Assembly (NCBI GenBank): GCA_017442585.1
Contig: JAFRZM010000040.1
Span: forward strand, 62,001-126,000
Reading direction: 5' to 3'
DNA length: 64,000 bases
From: Lachnospiraceae bacterium
GTDB taxonomy: Bacteria; Bacillota; Clostridia; Lachnospirales; Lachnospiraceae
The translations under genes were made by a program, and so were the position numbers. Numbering within the stretch: position 1 is the first letter of the stretch; each line of letters starts with the position of its first letter. This document shows positions 26,877 through 35,638 of the stretch, piece by piece. Below the pieces are notes generated by a model. It did no database searches. It saw nothing but the letters and a program-made list of their open reading frames with translations, and had not been told where the DNA came from.

Positions 26877-28841
26877 TTACTTTCCTTCCGGCGTAACGTT
26901 AATCTTACGTATCTCCTTGGAATTAATCTCATCTAAGATACGCTCAGCAAAGTCTTCATAAGACATTGTGCCTTCGTCGCCCTCAAATCTGGAGCCTACC
27001 GCTACCGTCTTTGATTCTTCTTCCTTCTCGCCTACTACGAGTCTATAAGGAACTCTTGCAAGACGGGCTTCTCTTATCTTAAATCCAATCTTCTCGGAAC
27101 GATCGTCAACAGTTGCCTCGATATCAAGATCCTTTAAGTACTTACATACTTCATTTGCGTACTCATTATACTTATCCGATATCGGAAGAATATGTACCTG
27201 TTCAGGGCAAAGCCATGTCGGGAAGTTACCTGCATAATGTTCAATAAGCCATGCAAGTGTTCTTTCATAACATCCCATTGATGTTCTGTGAATGATATAA
27301 GGACGAACCTTGTCACCGTTCTGATCGATAAAGTACATATCGAACTTCTCAGCAGTTGCACAGTCAAGCTGTACGGTAATCATTGTATCTTCCTTGCCGT
27401 ATACATTCTTGGCCTGAATATCAATCTTAGGTCCGTAGAATGCAGCTTCTCCCTCTACTTCAGTAAATGGAACACCCTTTTCTACAAGAACTTCTCTTAA
27501 AGCTCCCTGTGTTCTATTCCAATAGTCCTCATCACCGATATATTTCTCGGTATTGGCAGGATCCCACTTTGAAAGTCTGTATGTTACATCATTCTGAAGA
27601 CCGAGTGTTGAAAGAATATAATAAGCAAGATCAATGCAGTTCTTTAATTCTTCTTCTGCCTGGTCAGGACGGATAATATTATGGCCTTCTGATATAGTAA
27701 ACTGTCTTACACGTGTAAGACCATGCATTTCTCCTGAGTCTTCATTTCTGAAAAGCGTTGAAGTCTCACTCATTCTGTATGGAAGATCTCTATAAGAATG
27801 CTGCTCGTTCTTATATACGAAATACTGGAATGGGCATGTCATAGGACGAAGTGCCATACATTCCTTATCTTCAGGTTCTCCCAAGACAAACATTCCGTCA
27901 AGATAATGATCCCAATGACCCGAAATCTTATAAAGGTCAGACTTTGCCATTAGCGGAGTTCTTGTACGTACATAACCCCACTCTTTATCCTCAAGGTCTT
28001 CTATCCATCTCTGGAGCTTCATTATCATCTTTGTTCCCTTAGGTGTAAAGAGAGGAAGTCCCTGTCCGATTACGTCTACAGTTGTAAATAAGCCCATCTC
28101 ACGACCAAGCTTATTATGATCGCGACGCTTTGCATCTTCAAGCTGCTCAAGGTAAGCTTCCAAATCTTCTTTGTTATCAAAAGCTGTACCATAGATTCTC
28201 TGAAGACGCTCTCTCTTCTCATCGCCTCTCCAATATGCCATTGAAGAAGAAATAAGTTTAAATGCTTTAACTCCCTTTGTGTTCATAAGGTGCGGACCTG
28301 CGCAAAGGTCTGTAAAGCCTTCTCCCTGGCTATAGAAAGATATGATTGCATCTTCCGGAAGATCCTTAATAAGTTCTACCTTATAAGGCTCATTTAAATC
28401 TTCCATCTTCTTAATTGCTTCGGCTCTCGGAAGCTCAAAGTATGTAAGACGCTCGCCCTTCTTAATAATCTTTTTCATCTCAGCTTCAATCTTATCAAGA
28501 TCTTCACGAGAGAAAGGCTCTGTATCAAAATCATAATAAAAACCATTCTCTATAGCAGGTCCTATAGCCACCTTTACATTAGGTCTTACTACACGAACTG
28601 CCTCTGCAAGGACATGAGATGCGGTATGTCTAAGCACTCTTAATCCTTCTTCATCTTTACCGGTAAGTATTTCCAATGTGCAATCTTTGTTTACTGTAGT
28701 TCGAAGATCACACACTTTCCCATCTATTTTTACCGCACAAGCTGCGCGCGCCAAGCCTTCAGAAATATCCATTGCGATATCGAAAGCCATCATTTCGCCC
28801 TGGTACTCTTTTACCGAGCCGTCTTTAAGCGTAACTTTCAT
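26877..28841 (-). CDS. thrS: Threonyl-tRNA synthetase
   Basis: Class II synthetase, 654 residues. It has an N-terminal TGS domain (MKVTLKDGSVKEYQG), an editing domain with HTASHVLAEAV and CAGPHL, and a catalytic core with PMTCPFQYFVY, YRMSETSTLFRNEDSGEMHGLTRVRQF and HRTSMGCYERTLAWLIEHYAG. The anticodon-binding domain is C-terminal. AGGAGG precedes the ATG. The 68-base gap upstream is too short for a T-box leader, unlike many Firmicute thrS genes. It is followed at once by lgt. Confidence 0.97.
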   Translation of the reverse strand: MKVTLKDGSVKEYQGEMMAFDIAMDISEGLARAACAVKIDGKVCDLRTTVNKDCTLEILTGKDEEGLRVLRHTASHVLAEAVRVVRPNVKVAIGPAIENGFYYDFDTEPFSREDLDKIEAEMKKIIKKGERLTYFELPRAEAIKKMEDLNEPYKVELIKDLPEDAIISFYSQGEGFTDLCAGPHLMNTKGVKAFKLISSSMAYWRGDEKRERLQRIYGTAFDNKEDLEAYLEQLEDAKRRDHNKLGREMGLFTTVDVIGQGLPLFTPKGTKMIMKLQRWIEDLEDKEWGYVRTRTPLMAKSDLYKISGHWDHYLDGMFVLGEPEDKECMALRPMTCPFQYFVYKNEQHSYRDLPYRMSETSTLFRNEDSGEMHGLTRVRQFTISEGHNIIRPDQAEEELKNCIDLAYYILSTLGLQNDVTYRLSKWDPANTEKYIGDEDYWNRTQGALREVLVEKGVPFTEVEGEAAFYGPKIDIQAKNVYGKEDTMITVQLDCATAEKFDMYFIDQNGDKVRPYIIHRTSMGCYERTLAWLIEHYAGNFPTWLCPEQVHILPISDKYNEYANEVCKYLKDLDIEATVDDRSEKIGFKIREARLARVPYRLVVGEKEEESKTVAVGSRFEGDEGTMSYEDFAERILDEINSKEIRKINVTPEGK

Positions 28842-28909
28842 CTTACGTCCTCCTATTCTTTATATCTATATCATAGATTTATTCAATCTAAAATATGCGT
28901 TTTAATATA

Positions 28910-29410
28910 TTATCTGCCACAGCAGAACTTATACTTCTTTCCGGATCCGCATGGACACGGATCGTTTCTTCCGACCTTCTTACCTACACGAACGGTAGTT
29001 GACTGCTTCTGCTCCTTATAAAGCGCATCGCGCTCTTCTTTTGTAAATATCTTCTCCCACTGTGGAAGATTATAAAGCCAATCAGCCTTAGCTCTAACCA
29101 TATGCTTATAAAGAAGTGCCTTATCAAATTCAAGAGATACCTTTGTGTCTTCCTCAAGATTCTCAAGGTCGTTAGGTTTCTTTAAAGAATCATCTATTCC
29201 GTCAAGAAATCCTACCATTGCCAAAAGTTCTATATTAAACTTTTCAGCAAGTTCCTTTACAGTACCGGTAACTGCAGTATCCGGTGTCTCAAGTAGCTTC
29301 TCGTATACAGACTTTTCCTTATCAAAATAACGCTGCCAGAATTTTCCAAACTCGTTTGGATCTGCCTCGCTGTTATATGCATATTCTCTCCACTGTTCAA
29401 GTAATGACAT
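28910..29410 (-). CDS. SEC-C motif protein of unknown function
   Basis: A 166-residue protein whose last 20 residues are a SEC-C zinc-binding motif ([20 protein letters not shown]), the same element found at the SecA C-terminus. The preceding part is mainly alpha-helical, starting [17 protein letters not shown], with Trp/Phe-rich segments and no membrane span. SEC-C can bind SecB or ribosomes in SecA, but in stand-alone proteins its role is unknown. It lies 68 bases before thrS on the same strand and may be cotranscribed with it. Confidence 0.75.
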   Translation of the reverse strand: MSLLEQWREYAYNSEADPNEFGKFWQRYFDKEKSVYEKLLETPDTAVTGTVKELAEKFNIELLAMVGFLDGIDDSLKKPNDLENLEEDTKVSLEFDKALLYKHMVRAKADWLYNLPQWEKIFTKEERDALYKEQKQSTTVRVGKKVGRNDPCPCGSGKKYKFCCGR

Positions 29411-29513
29411 AATTATTCCCCTTTATATTTTATTCTTAAAACCATCCTATAATTATACTTTAAAAGTCCTAAAAATACAAGGAAAAGCGCTTTTAATAAT
29501 TCATGTTTATACC

Positions 29514-29547
29514 AAAATAAAAGCCCCGGGGATTAACCTCGGGGCCA
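29514..29547 (-). terminator. Terminator after the purine permease
   Basis: A GC-rich stem GCCCCGAGG/CCCCGGGGC with a short loop at 29524-29546 is followed by TTTTATTTT on the minus strand. Confidence 0.85.
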
Positions 29548-29584
29548 TAAACTTTTTCTTCTTCTTAAACTGCTTAAACCTTAA

Positions 29585-31006
29585 TTAAAACGGTAAAAAG
29601 AACTTTGCAAGGAATAATACCGAAAGGACATATGTGAGAATCGAAACATCCTTGAACTTACCTGTTACAACCTTGATAACTGTGTAAGAAATAAGTCCGA
29701 TACCGATTGCATGTCCGATTGAACTTGAGACTGGCATACCGATGAGCATAAGCGCTACAGGACCTGCCTGTGATACATCGTCAAAGTTAATCTTCTTTAA
29801 TCCTGAAAGCATTAAGATTCCTACATAGATTAAAGCTGCTGATGTAGCTGCTGAAGGAATGATAGCTGCTATAGGAGAAATGAACATACAAAGTAAGAAC
29901 ATTATACCTGTTGTAAGAGCTGTAAGACCTGTACGTCCGCCTGCTTCAACACCTGATGCTGACTCGATGAATGTAGTAACTGTAGAAGTACCTGTGCAAG
30001 CACCTGCTACTGTACCAACAGCATCGGCAAGAAGAGCTTCCTTCATCTGAGGCATCTTACCGTCTTTGTCTAACATGTTTGCTCTTTCAGCAGTACCTAC
30101 TAATGTACCGATTGTATCAAACATATCGATAATGCAGAATGTGATTATAAGTGTAACAGTTGTTGTCCAACCAATCTGCATAAATCCGTCAAAGTTAAAC
30201 TTGAATAATGTAGTCTTAGCCATATCAGCGAAAGGTGGTAACCAGTTAGCTGTCTTTAATGAAGCGAACGGATCGTTACCCATGCAGATATTACCTATCC
30301 AGTTGATAATTGATGCAACAAGCATGCCAAGAATAACTGAACCTTTAACCTTTTTATGATTAAGGAAGATGATAACAAAGAGTCCTACGAACATCGTAGC
30401 AATTGAAAGTACCATTGGTCCCCATCCTGAACCCATAGACTCTTTTGCAAACTTAGCTGTAAGAGATCCGAAGAAATCTCTCATTACATAGAATGGAGCT
30501 GCAAAGCCATTTGCCTCTGAATAGATACCGCAGTTTGAACCAAGACCGATGTTAAGTAACATAAGTCCAATAGCAGGTGCGATACCGAAACGTACTCCTT
30601 CAGGAATAGCTTCTACAATCTTCTCTCTTATCTTAAAGATTGAAAGGATTATGAAGATGATACCTTCAATTAAGATAACAACGAGTGCAGACTGGAATGA
30701 TTCTACATAAGACATTCCTGTTAATGCGACGATCTGTGCTACTACAGTTGCGAAGAATGAGTTAAGACCCATTCCCGGAGCCATTGCGAAAGGCTTATTT
30801 GCGCAGAACGCCATAACAAACATACCAATCGCTGATGCAATACAGGTTGCTAAGAATACGCCATTCCATAAATCCTGGCCTTCAGCGCCGAAACCTGTAA
30901 GCAAGTTAGGGTTCAATGCAATGATGTAAGCCATTGTCATGAACGTTGTAAGACCCGCAATAATCTCGGTTCTTACGGTAGTGTTGTGCTCTTCAAGTTT
31001 AAACAT
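29585..31006 (-). CDS. NCS2-family (AzgA/PbuG-like) purine permease
   Basis: Proton-coupled nucleobase transporter, probably for adenine, guanine or hypoxanthine. The 473-residue protein has 12-14 hydrophobic spans and the AzgA-subfamily N-terminus TVRTEIIAGLTTFMTMAYIIALNP. It also has the signature segments APGMGLNSFF, IDMFDTIGTLVGTAERANMLD and CTGTSTVTTFIESASGVEAGGRTGL. The start has AAGGAGG. No purine riboswitch core was recognised in its 180-base upstream region. It stands alone between terminators. Confidence 0.92.
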   Translation of the reverse strand: MFKLEEHNTTVRTEIIAGLTTFMTMAYIIALNPNLLTGFGAEGQDLWNGVFLATCIASAIGMFVMAFCANKPFAMAPGMGLNSFFATVVAQIVALTGMSYVESFQSALVVILIEGIIFIILSIFKIREKIVEAIPEGVRFGIAPAIGLMLLNIGLGSNCGIYSEANGFAAPFYVMRDFFGSLTAKFAKESMGSGWGPMVLSIATMFVGLFVIIFLNHKKVKGSVILGMLVASIINWIGNICMGNDPFASLKTANWLPPFADMAKTTLFKFNFDGFMQIGWTTTVTLIITFCIIDMFDTIGTLVGTAERANMLDKDGKMPQMKEALLADAVGTVAGACTGTSTVTTFIESASGVEAGGRTGLTALTTGIMFLLCMFISPIAAIIPSAATSAALIYVGILMLSGLKKINFDDVSQAGPVALMLIGMPVSSSIGHAIGIGLISYTVIKVVTGKFKDVSILTYVLSVLFLAKFFLPF

Positions 31007-31150
31007 GATAGAGACCTCCTTATTTTTTTCTCACAAAATTATTATAAATTACCTTTTGTAAGAATTCCATATTTTTTTCCACTTTTCATACAAATAATTT
31101 TCATAAAAAAGACACGATTTTTAGTCTTGTTTTTATATAAAATTGACATC

Positions 31151-31180
31151 AAAAAAGGAGACGCTCTCACGTCTCCTTTA
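31151..31180 (-). terminator. Terminator after the secreted-protein gene
   Basis: Perfect 10-base arms AAAGGAGACG/CGTCTCCTTT with a 6-base loop are followed by a T-run on the minus strand, directly after the gene at 31187. Confidence 0.85.
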
Positions 31181-31186
31181 AATACT

Positions 31187-31963
31187 TTATAAAACTCTTA
31201 ATCTGTATCCCGAGTTTGCATAACTCACTTCATTAATCTTAATGCATCTTACCTGCTTACCATCGGCATTATATACAAGTAAATAAATATTAACGCCTTC
31301 CTGTCTCGGAGTATACATTATCTGATATTCATAATTTACACGAGGCACAAGCTCTATTGTCTTTTCTTCCGCAAGAACTATATCGCCTGTAAATCCTGTA
31401 TAAGTAATCGTTTCAAAAACAATTGAAGTACCTGTAGTATTCTTACCTTCTTTGCAGATATTCACTTCTATCGTATTATTGAAAAGTATTGTTACATCTT
31501 CACCGGCACGATATGCTTTAAGATCATCCTCTGTGAAAGTATATTTCGCAGTTTTTCTTGAATATGGAAGCTTACTTTCAACACGATGCTCATCCCAAGT
31601 CTCACCGTAAGAAGCTCTTACGATATAAGTGCCGTAATACTTTGCACTTATAACCTTGGTAACGCTGACAGTTTCATTGCTTTCATTTGTAATGGTATCT
31701 GTAGTCTTCTGTAACTTCATACCCTGCTGGGTACCGTTAACCATTGCATCCGGATATGCCACATATGTAATTGTGGTATTAGCCGGAATAATAAAGTTAA
31801 CATATAGCTTACCGTTGTATTTGTTCTCAACTGTATCGATCAATGTAGGATCGTTGTTTGTATAATCTGATTCAGCCTTTGCGAACTTCGGATGTGCCAT
31901 TGCAGCTATCATAACAGTAAGTGCGCAAACAAGAACCAACGCCTTTTTTGTTAATTGTCTCAA
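31187..31963 (-). CDS. Secreted protein of unknown function
   Basis: A 258-residue exported protein. The start is taken as a TTG at 31961-31963 because AAGGAGG lies about 9 bases upstream and the N-terminus then forms a clean signal peptide: basic RQLTKK, hydrophobic ALVLVCALTVMIAAMA, and a likely cleavage site after FAKA. The mature part is rich in Thr, Tyr and Asn and probably all-beta, with repeated aromatic-Thr strands (ITYVAYPDA, TIVRASYGE-like, EYQIMYTP). No lipobox or sortase motif is visible. It stands alone, divergent from the plus-strand membrane gene. No family is recognised. Confidence 0.7.
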   Translation of the reverse strand: MRQLTKKALVLVCALTVMIAAMAHPKFAKAESDYTNNDPTLIDTVENKYNGKLYVNFIIPANTTITYVAYPDAMVNGTQQGMKLQKTTDTITNESNETVSVTKVISAKYYGTYIVRASYGETWDEHRVESKLPYSRKTAKYTFTEDDLKAYRAGEDVTILFNNTIEVNICKEGKNTTGTSIVFETITYTGFTGDIVLAEEKTIELVPRVNYEYQIMYTPRQEGVNIYLLVYNADGKQVRCIKINEVSYANSGYRLRVL

Positions 31964-32060
31964 TGTGTATCTCCTCCTTATTTCGATGTGTACACTACTA
32001 CACATATTGACATTGTAAAACATTTGTAACAAAAATGCAAGAAAAAAATTTTATGCTTCC

Positions 32061-32090
32061 TTGACAAGGGTATTTTTCTTTTGTTATTCT
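32061..32090 (+). promoter_or_regulatory. Promoter of the small plus-strand membrane gene
   Basis: A consensus TTGACA at 32061-32066 is followed after 18 bp by TATTCT (32085-32090). It lies 55 bases upstream of the start codon at 32145. Confidence 0.6.
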
Positions 32091-32144
32091 TGGAATAAAT
32101 CAAATATTTTAATCAATTATCATAACTTTGAAAGTAGGTATACT

Positions 32145-32402
32145 ATGCAAAAAGCAAAACGCATTCTCGCCCTTATCGGCGTAATTTTACTGGTATTATT
32201 ATATATAAGTACCATCATAGCATCCTTTACCGCATCAGAAAGCGGTCCGGGATTATTTATGATAAGTATCTACGCCACAATCGCTATCCCTGTTTTAATC
32301 TGGGTCATTAATATGTTCTTAAATCTCGCCAAAAAAAAGAGAGATGGAGAAAACTCCACCCCGGATTCCACGTCAAAGGATTCAGACGATACAAAAAAAT
32401 AA
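32145..32402 (+). CDS. Small two-span membrane protein
   Basis: An 85-residue protein with two hydrophobic segments at about residues 7-27 (ILALIGVILLVLLYISTIIAS) and 37-61 (LFMISIYATIAIPVLIWVINMFLN). A basic stop-transfer KKKR and a hydrophilic Ser/Asp/Lys tail (STPDSTSKDSDDTKK) follow. The ATG at 32145 is chosen by its position after the promoter; the ribosome binding site (AGTAGG) is weak. It is one of only two plus-strand genes here, and its TAA abuts the stop codon of the convergent thioesterase gene with no spacer. Function unknown. Confidence 0.7.
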   Translation: MQKAKRILALIGVILLVLLYISTIIASFTASESGPGLFMISIYATIAIPVLIWVINMFLNLAKKKRDGENSTPDSTSKDSDDTKK

Positions 32403-32822
32403 TTATCTGCTCATAACAAAGAAAGTGTAAGCTGCCTTAGCAATAAGGCGGCTTTCTTCGTCTTTAATCTCAACGTCGAGTACAAATACCGTCTTTCCAC
32501 CCTTTACAACCTTTGCATAAGCGGTTAATGTCTTACTCCTCTCATAAAAAGCAGGCGCAAGAAACGAAATATTCGAATCAAGTGTAGTTACCTTTACGCC
32601 CTTCGACGTAGCCGCAGTTCCCGCCGCTACATCAGCCAGGGAAAATAGTACACCGCCATGCACCGATCCCAATGGATTAACCTGCCATGGCTTTAATGTC
32701 ATCTTAAGCGTTGCTTCCCCATCTCCTATATGCGTAAACATCATTCCCATTTTTTCGGAGAATTCATCCACACAATGAGGATCGTTAACCAACGCTTCCA
32801 TATCAAATTCTTCTACCTTCAT
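32403..32822 (-). CDS. PaaI-type hotdog-fold thioesterase
   Basis: A 139-residue acyl-CoA thioesterase-like protein. It has the hotdog signature NPLGSVHGGVLFSLADVAAGTAA, where the Asp is the usual catalytic residue, followed by the strands TLDSNISFLAPA and TVFVLDVEIKDEE. Substrate cannot be inferred. It lies 28 bases after the DegV gene and is the last gene of a probable ABC-ABC-degV-thioesterase run. Its stop codon directly meets that of the convergent membrane gene. Confidence 0.88.
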   Translation of the reverse strand: MKVEEFDMEALVNDPHCVDEFSEKMGMMFTHIGDGEATLKMTLKPWQVNPLGSVHGGVLFSLADVAAGTAATSKGVKVTTLDSNISFLAPAFYERSKTLTAYAKVVKGGKTVFVLDVEIKDEESRLIAKAAYTFFVMSR

Positions 32823-32850
32823 TTAAAAATGCCCTCTTAAACCTTATAAT

Positions 32851-33711
32851 TTATATCTTCTTAGAACATGCAAGTGCAAGTGCACCCGGTCCTATATGGC
32901 ATGATACGCTTAAAGAAAGCGGCTGTATTACAAGTTCATTATTAGGAAACTCTTTACGTACTTCTTCCGCAAATTCTTCTGCCAAGGCTCTGTTCTTTGT
33001 GTATGCTATTGCAAGATTTATATTCTTACCGTCTTCATTTTTTAAGCGCTCTTTGAAGTCCTTTTTCATCTGATTAATCATAGTGCTCTTTGCGCTTTTA
33101 ACGGTTCTGGATATTGAGAAAAGATCAAGTTTTTCACCATCTATCGAAAGCACAGGTTTTATCTTAAGAATAGTTCCAAGCTCTGCTGCTGCAGGTGTAA
33201 CTCTTCCACCCCTTTTAAGATAATACATTGTATCTACCATAATGTAGATAGTACTTTCTTTTTTAACTTCTTCAAGGAAATCCTTGATCTCGGCAGCCGA
33301 TAAGCCACGTTCTCTTAATGTTATAGCGTCAAGTACAGACTGACGCTGTGTAACTGAGATTCTATGGTTATCTACAACCTGCACTTTTCCGTCATAGTCA
33401 TTGGCAATAAGCTGTGCGGCGGCCGTGCTTCCGCTAAGTCCGCTGGACATAGGTATATAAACGATAGAATCATATGTTTCAAGAAGCTTATCAAACATAT
33501 CTATCGTATCGCCCATTGCTGGCATTGATGTCGAGATAACATCATCACCCTCAAGTATCTCGTAAAAATGTTCCTGTGTAAGATTAATACCTTCAAAATA
33601 GCTGTTATCAGATATTATAAAAGGCATCGGAATAACATGTACTCCGAGGCTTAATGCCTCTTCGCCTGTTATTCCGCTGTTGCTGTCAGTCAGTATGGCG
33701 ACCGTATCCAT
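32851..33711 (-). CDS. DegV family fatty-acid-binding protein
   Basis: A 286-residue DegV protein, a family that binds a single fatty acid and in some species (FakB) presents it to fatty acid kinase FakA. Features are the start VAILTDSNSGIT, the loop ISTSMPA with the lipid-contacting Ser/Thr, the YIPMSSGLSGS motif and the C-terminal SLSVSCHIGPGALALA. GGAGG precedes the ATG. No fakA is in the window. Proximity to a thioesterase and an ABC exporter is suggestive of lipid handling but not proof. Confidence 0.9.
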   Translation of the reverse strand: MDTVAILTDSNSGITGEEALSLGVHVIPMPFIISDNSYFEGINLTQEHFYEILEGDDVISTSMPAMGDTIDMFDKLLETYDSIVYIPMSSGLSGSTAAAQLIANDYDGKVQVVDNHRISVTQRQSVLDAITLRERGLSAAEIKDFLEEVKKESTIYIMVDTMYYLKRGGRVTPAAAELGTILKIKPVLSIDGEKLDLFSISRTVKSAKSTMINQMKKDFKERLKNEDGKNINLAIAYTKNRALAEEFAEEVRKEFPNNELVIQPLSLSVSCHIGPGALALACSKKI

Positions 33712-33739
33712 AAAGTATCCTCCGTTTTCTCATAACCCT

Positions 33740-35638
33740 TTATTCTAACTCGTATGCTCCCGTATAAAGCTTGTAATAATCACCCCTCATGGAAAGAAGC
33801 TCTTCATGTGTTCCACGTTCCTTAATCTTTCCGTTTTCAAGATAAAGGATAGCTTTACTGTTTCTAACCGTAGAAAGTCTGTGAGCTATTACAAATACCG
33901 TTCTGCCGTCCATAAGCTTATCCATACCGTCCTGAACTATACGCTCGGTTCTGGTATCGATTGACGACGTAGCTTCATCCAATATAAGTACAGGCGGATC
34001 CGCAACTGCAGCACGTGCAATTGATAAAAGCTGACGCTGTCCCTGCGAAAGCATACCACCGTCACCGGTTATAACAGTATCATATCCGTCCTTTAAATGC
34101 CTTATAAAGTAATCCGCATTGGCAAGCTTTGCTGCATTTACTACATCCTCATCCGTCGCATCAAGTCGACCGTAACGGATATTCTCCCTAATTGTACCCG
34201 TAAAAAGATGTGTATCCTGCAAAACTATTCCAAGAGAACGTCTAAGGTCAGATTTCTTTATATCATTAACGTTTATTCCGTCATAGATTATCTCACCGGA
34301 ATTAACGTCATAGAACCTGTTAATGAGGTTTGTAATTGTAGTCTTACCCGCGCCGGTATGTCCCACAAATGCAATTTTCTGGCCTGGTTTCGCATAAAGA
34401 GAGATATCGTTTAATACAATCTTCTCTTCATTATATCCGAATACTACATTCTTAAACTCTACAAAACCTTTAAGTTCGACAAGTTCAAATCCATCTTCCG
34501 TAGGCTTCTTCCAAGCCCAGTGCTCCGTACGTTCCTCACACTCTTCCATTGTTCCGTCGGCATTTACTCTTACACGAACAAGAGTTACCTTACCTTCATC
34601 AACTTCAGGGGTCTCATCAATAAGTGTAAATACTCTGTCTGCACCGGCCATAGCCATAACAACGGATGTTACTTCCTGTGAAACCTGTGTTATAGGGTTC
34701 GTAAAGTTCTTTGTATACTGCAAGAATGCGATCAATGTACCTAGTGTAATAGGCAAGTATCCTTTAATGATAACCGCAGCACCGAATACAGCAACAAAGA
34801 AATATAAGAAGTTCGACATCTGTGCCATAACAGGCATCATGATGTTCGCAAATATGCTTGCACGCTTTGCGTTATTGCAAAGATCTTCATTTAATGTCTT
34901 AAAATCTGCAACAGCCTCTTCTTCGTGGTTAAATACTTTAATAACCTTCTGGCCGTTAAGCATTTCTTCTATATAGCCGTTAACCTTACCCAATGACTTT
35001 TGCTGAGCAACATAGAATATCGAGCTTTTGCCTGCTAAGAACTTACCTACTGTAACGATAACTACAAGGCAGATAATAACAAAGCCCGTAAGCTGCCAGC
35101 TCATGCGTACCATTCCATAGAATACCGCAATTATTGTAACGATTGACGAGAAAAGATTTGGAATACCCTGGCTTATCATCTGGCGAATCGTATCGATATC
35201 GTTCGTATAGCGGCTCATAAGGTCGCCGTTTTTATTTGTATCAAAGAACTTGAGTGATAACGTCTGCATCTTTCGCATCATTGCATTACGAAGATTTCTT
35301 AACGCATCCTGCGAGACATTTATCATAAGGCGTGACTGTACCCATGCCATTATAACAACAAGGATATATGTCACGGCCATCTTTTCAACGACAAGATAAA
35401 GCGGATGGAAGTCGGGATTGGCTACTCCGACCATAGGTCTTATACCGTCATCTATAAGGTCTTTAAGAAGCGATACGCCGTATGCGGAAAGAATCGCTCT
35501 TAAGATTATACAGGCGAAAACTATAACAAGGTTTAATACGTAGCCCTTTGAAACTATCTTTATCAAACGTACAAAGACTTCTTTCATACGTCCCTTCGGA
35601 AGTTTTGGCGGTGGCCCCATCGGTCTTCTAGGCGGCAT
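33740..35638 (-). CDS. ABC exporter half-transporter, catalytic partner
   Basis: A 632-residue fused membrane/ATPase subunit. A Pro/Arg-rich start (MPPRRPMGPPPKLPKGR) is followed by six spans and a nucleotide-binding domain. That domain has Walker A GHTGAGKTT, signature LSQGQ, Walker B LILDEATSSID with the catalytic Glu, and the switch His in IAHRLST. An unusual hydrophilic insertion of about 60 residues (GTMEECEERTEHWAWKKPTEDG) joins the two domains. The second ATG (35638) is preferred because the ribosome binding site overlaps the first. It overlaps the upstream ABC gene by 11 bases, indicating a heterodimer. Confidence 0.9.
   Translation of the reverse strand: MPPRRPMGPPPKLPKGRMKEVFVRLIKIVSKGYVLNLVIVFACIILRAILSAYGVSLLKDLIDDGIRPMVGVANPDFHPLYLVVEKMAVTYILVVIMAWVQSRLMINVSQDALRNLRNAMMRKMQTLSLKFFDTNKNGDLMSRYTNDIDTIRQMISQGIPNLFSSIVTIIAVFYGMVRMSWQLTGFVIICLVVIVTVGKFLAGKSSIFYVAQQKSLGKVNGYIEEMLNGQKVIKVFNHEEEAVADFKTLNEDLCNNAKRASIFANIMMPVMAQMSNFLYFFVAVFGAAVIIKGYLPITLGTLIAFLQYTKNFTNPITQVSQEVTSVVMAMAGADRVFTLIDETPEVDEGKVTLVRVRVNADGTMEECEERTEHWAWKKPTEDGFELVELKGFVEFKNVVFGYNEEKIVLNDISLYAKPGQKIAFVGHTGAGKTTITNLINRFYDVNSGEIIYDGINVNDIKKSDLRRSLGIVLQDTHLFTGTIRENIRYGRLDATDEDVVNAAKLANADYFIRHLKDGYDTVITGDGGMLSQGQRQLLSIARAAVADPPVLILDEATSSIDTRTERIVQDGMDKLMDGRTVFVIAHRLSTVRNSKAILYLENGKIKERGTHEELLSMRGDYYKLYTGAYELE

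Noticed and set aside
28842..28909. T-box leader for thrS
   Set aside because: The gap is only 68 bases, and neither the T-box sequence nor a specifier stem is present. The alaS and argS upstream regions also lack one.
29145..29330. Plus-strand frame opposite the SEC-C protein gene
   Set aside because: Serine/phenylalanine-rich shadow of the minus-strand gene, without a start signal.
31007..31186. Possible purine riboswitch upstream of the permease
   Set aside because: The conserved P1-J1/2 and loop motifs of the purine aptamer could not be found. Only AT-rich sequence, a ribosome binding site and a neighbouring terminator are present.
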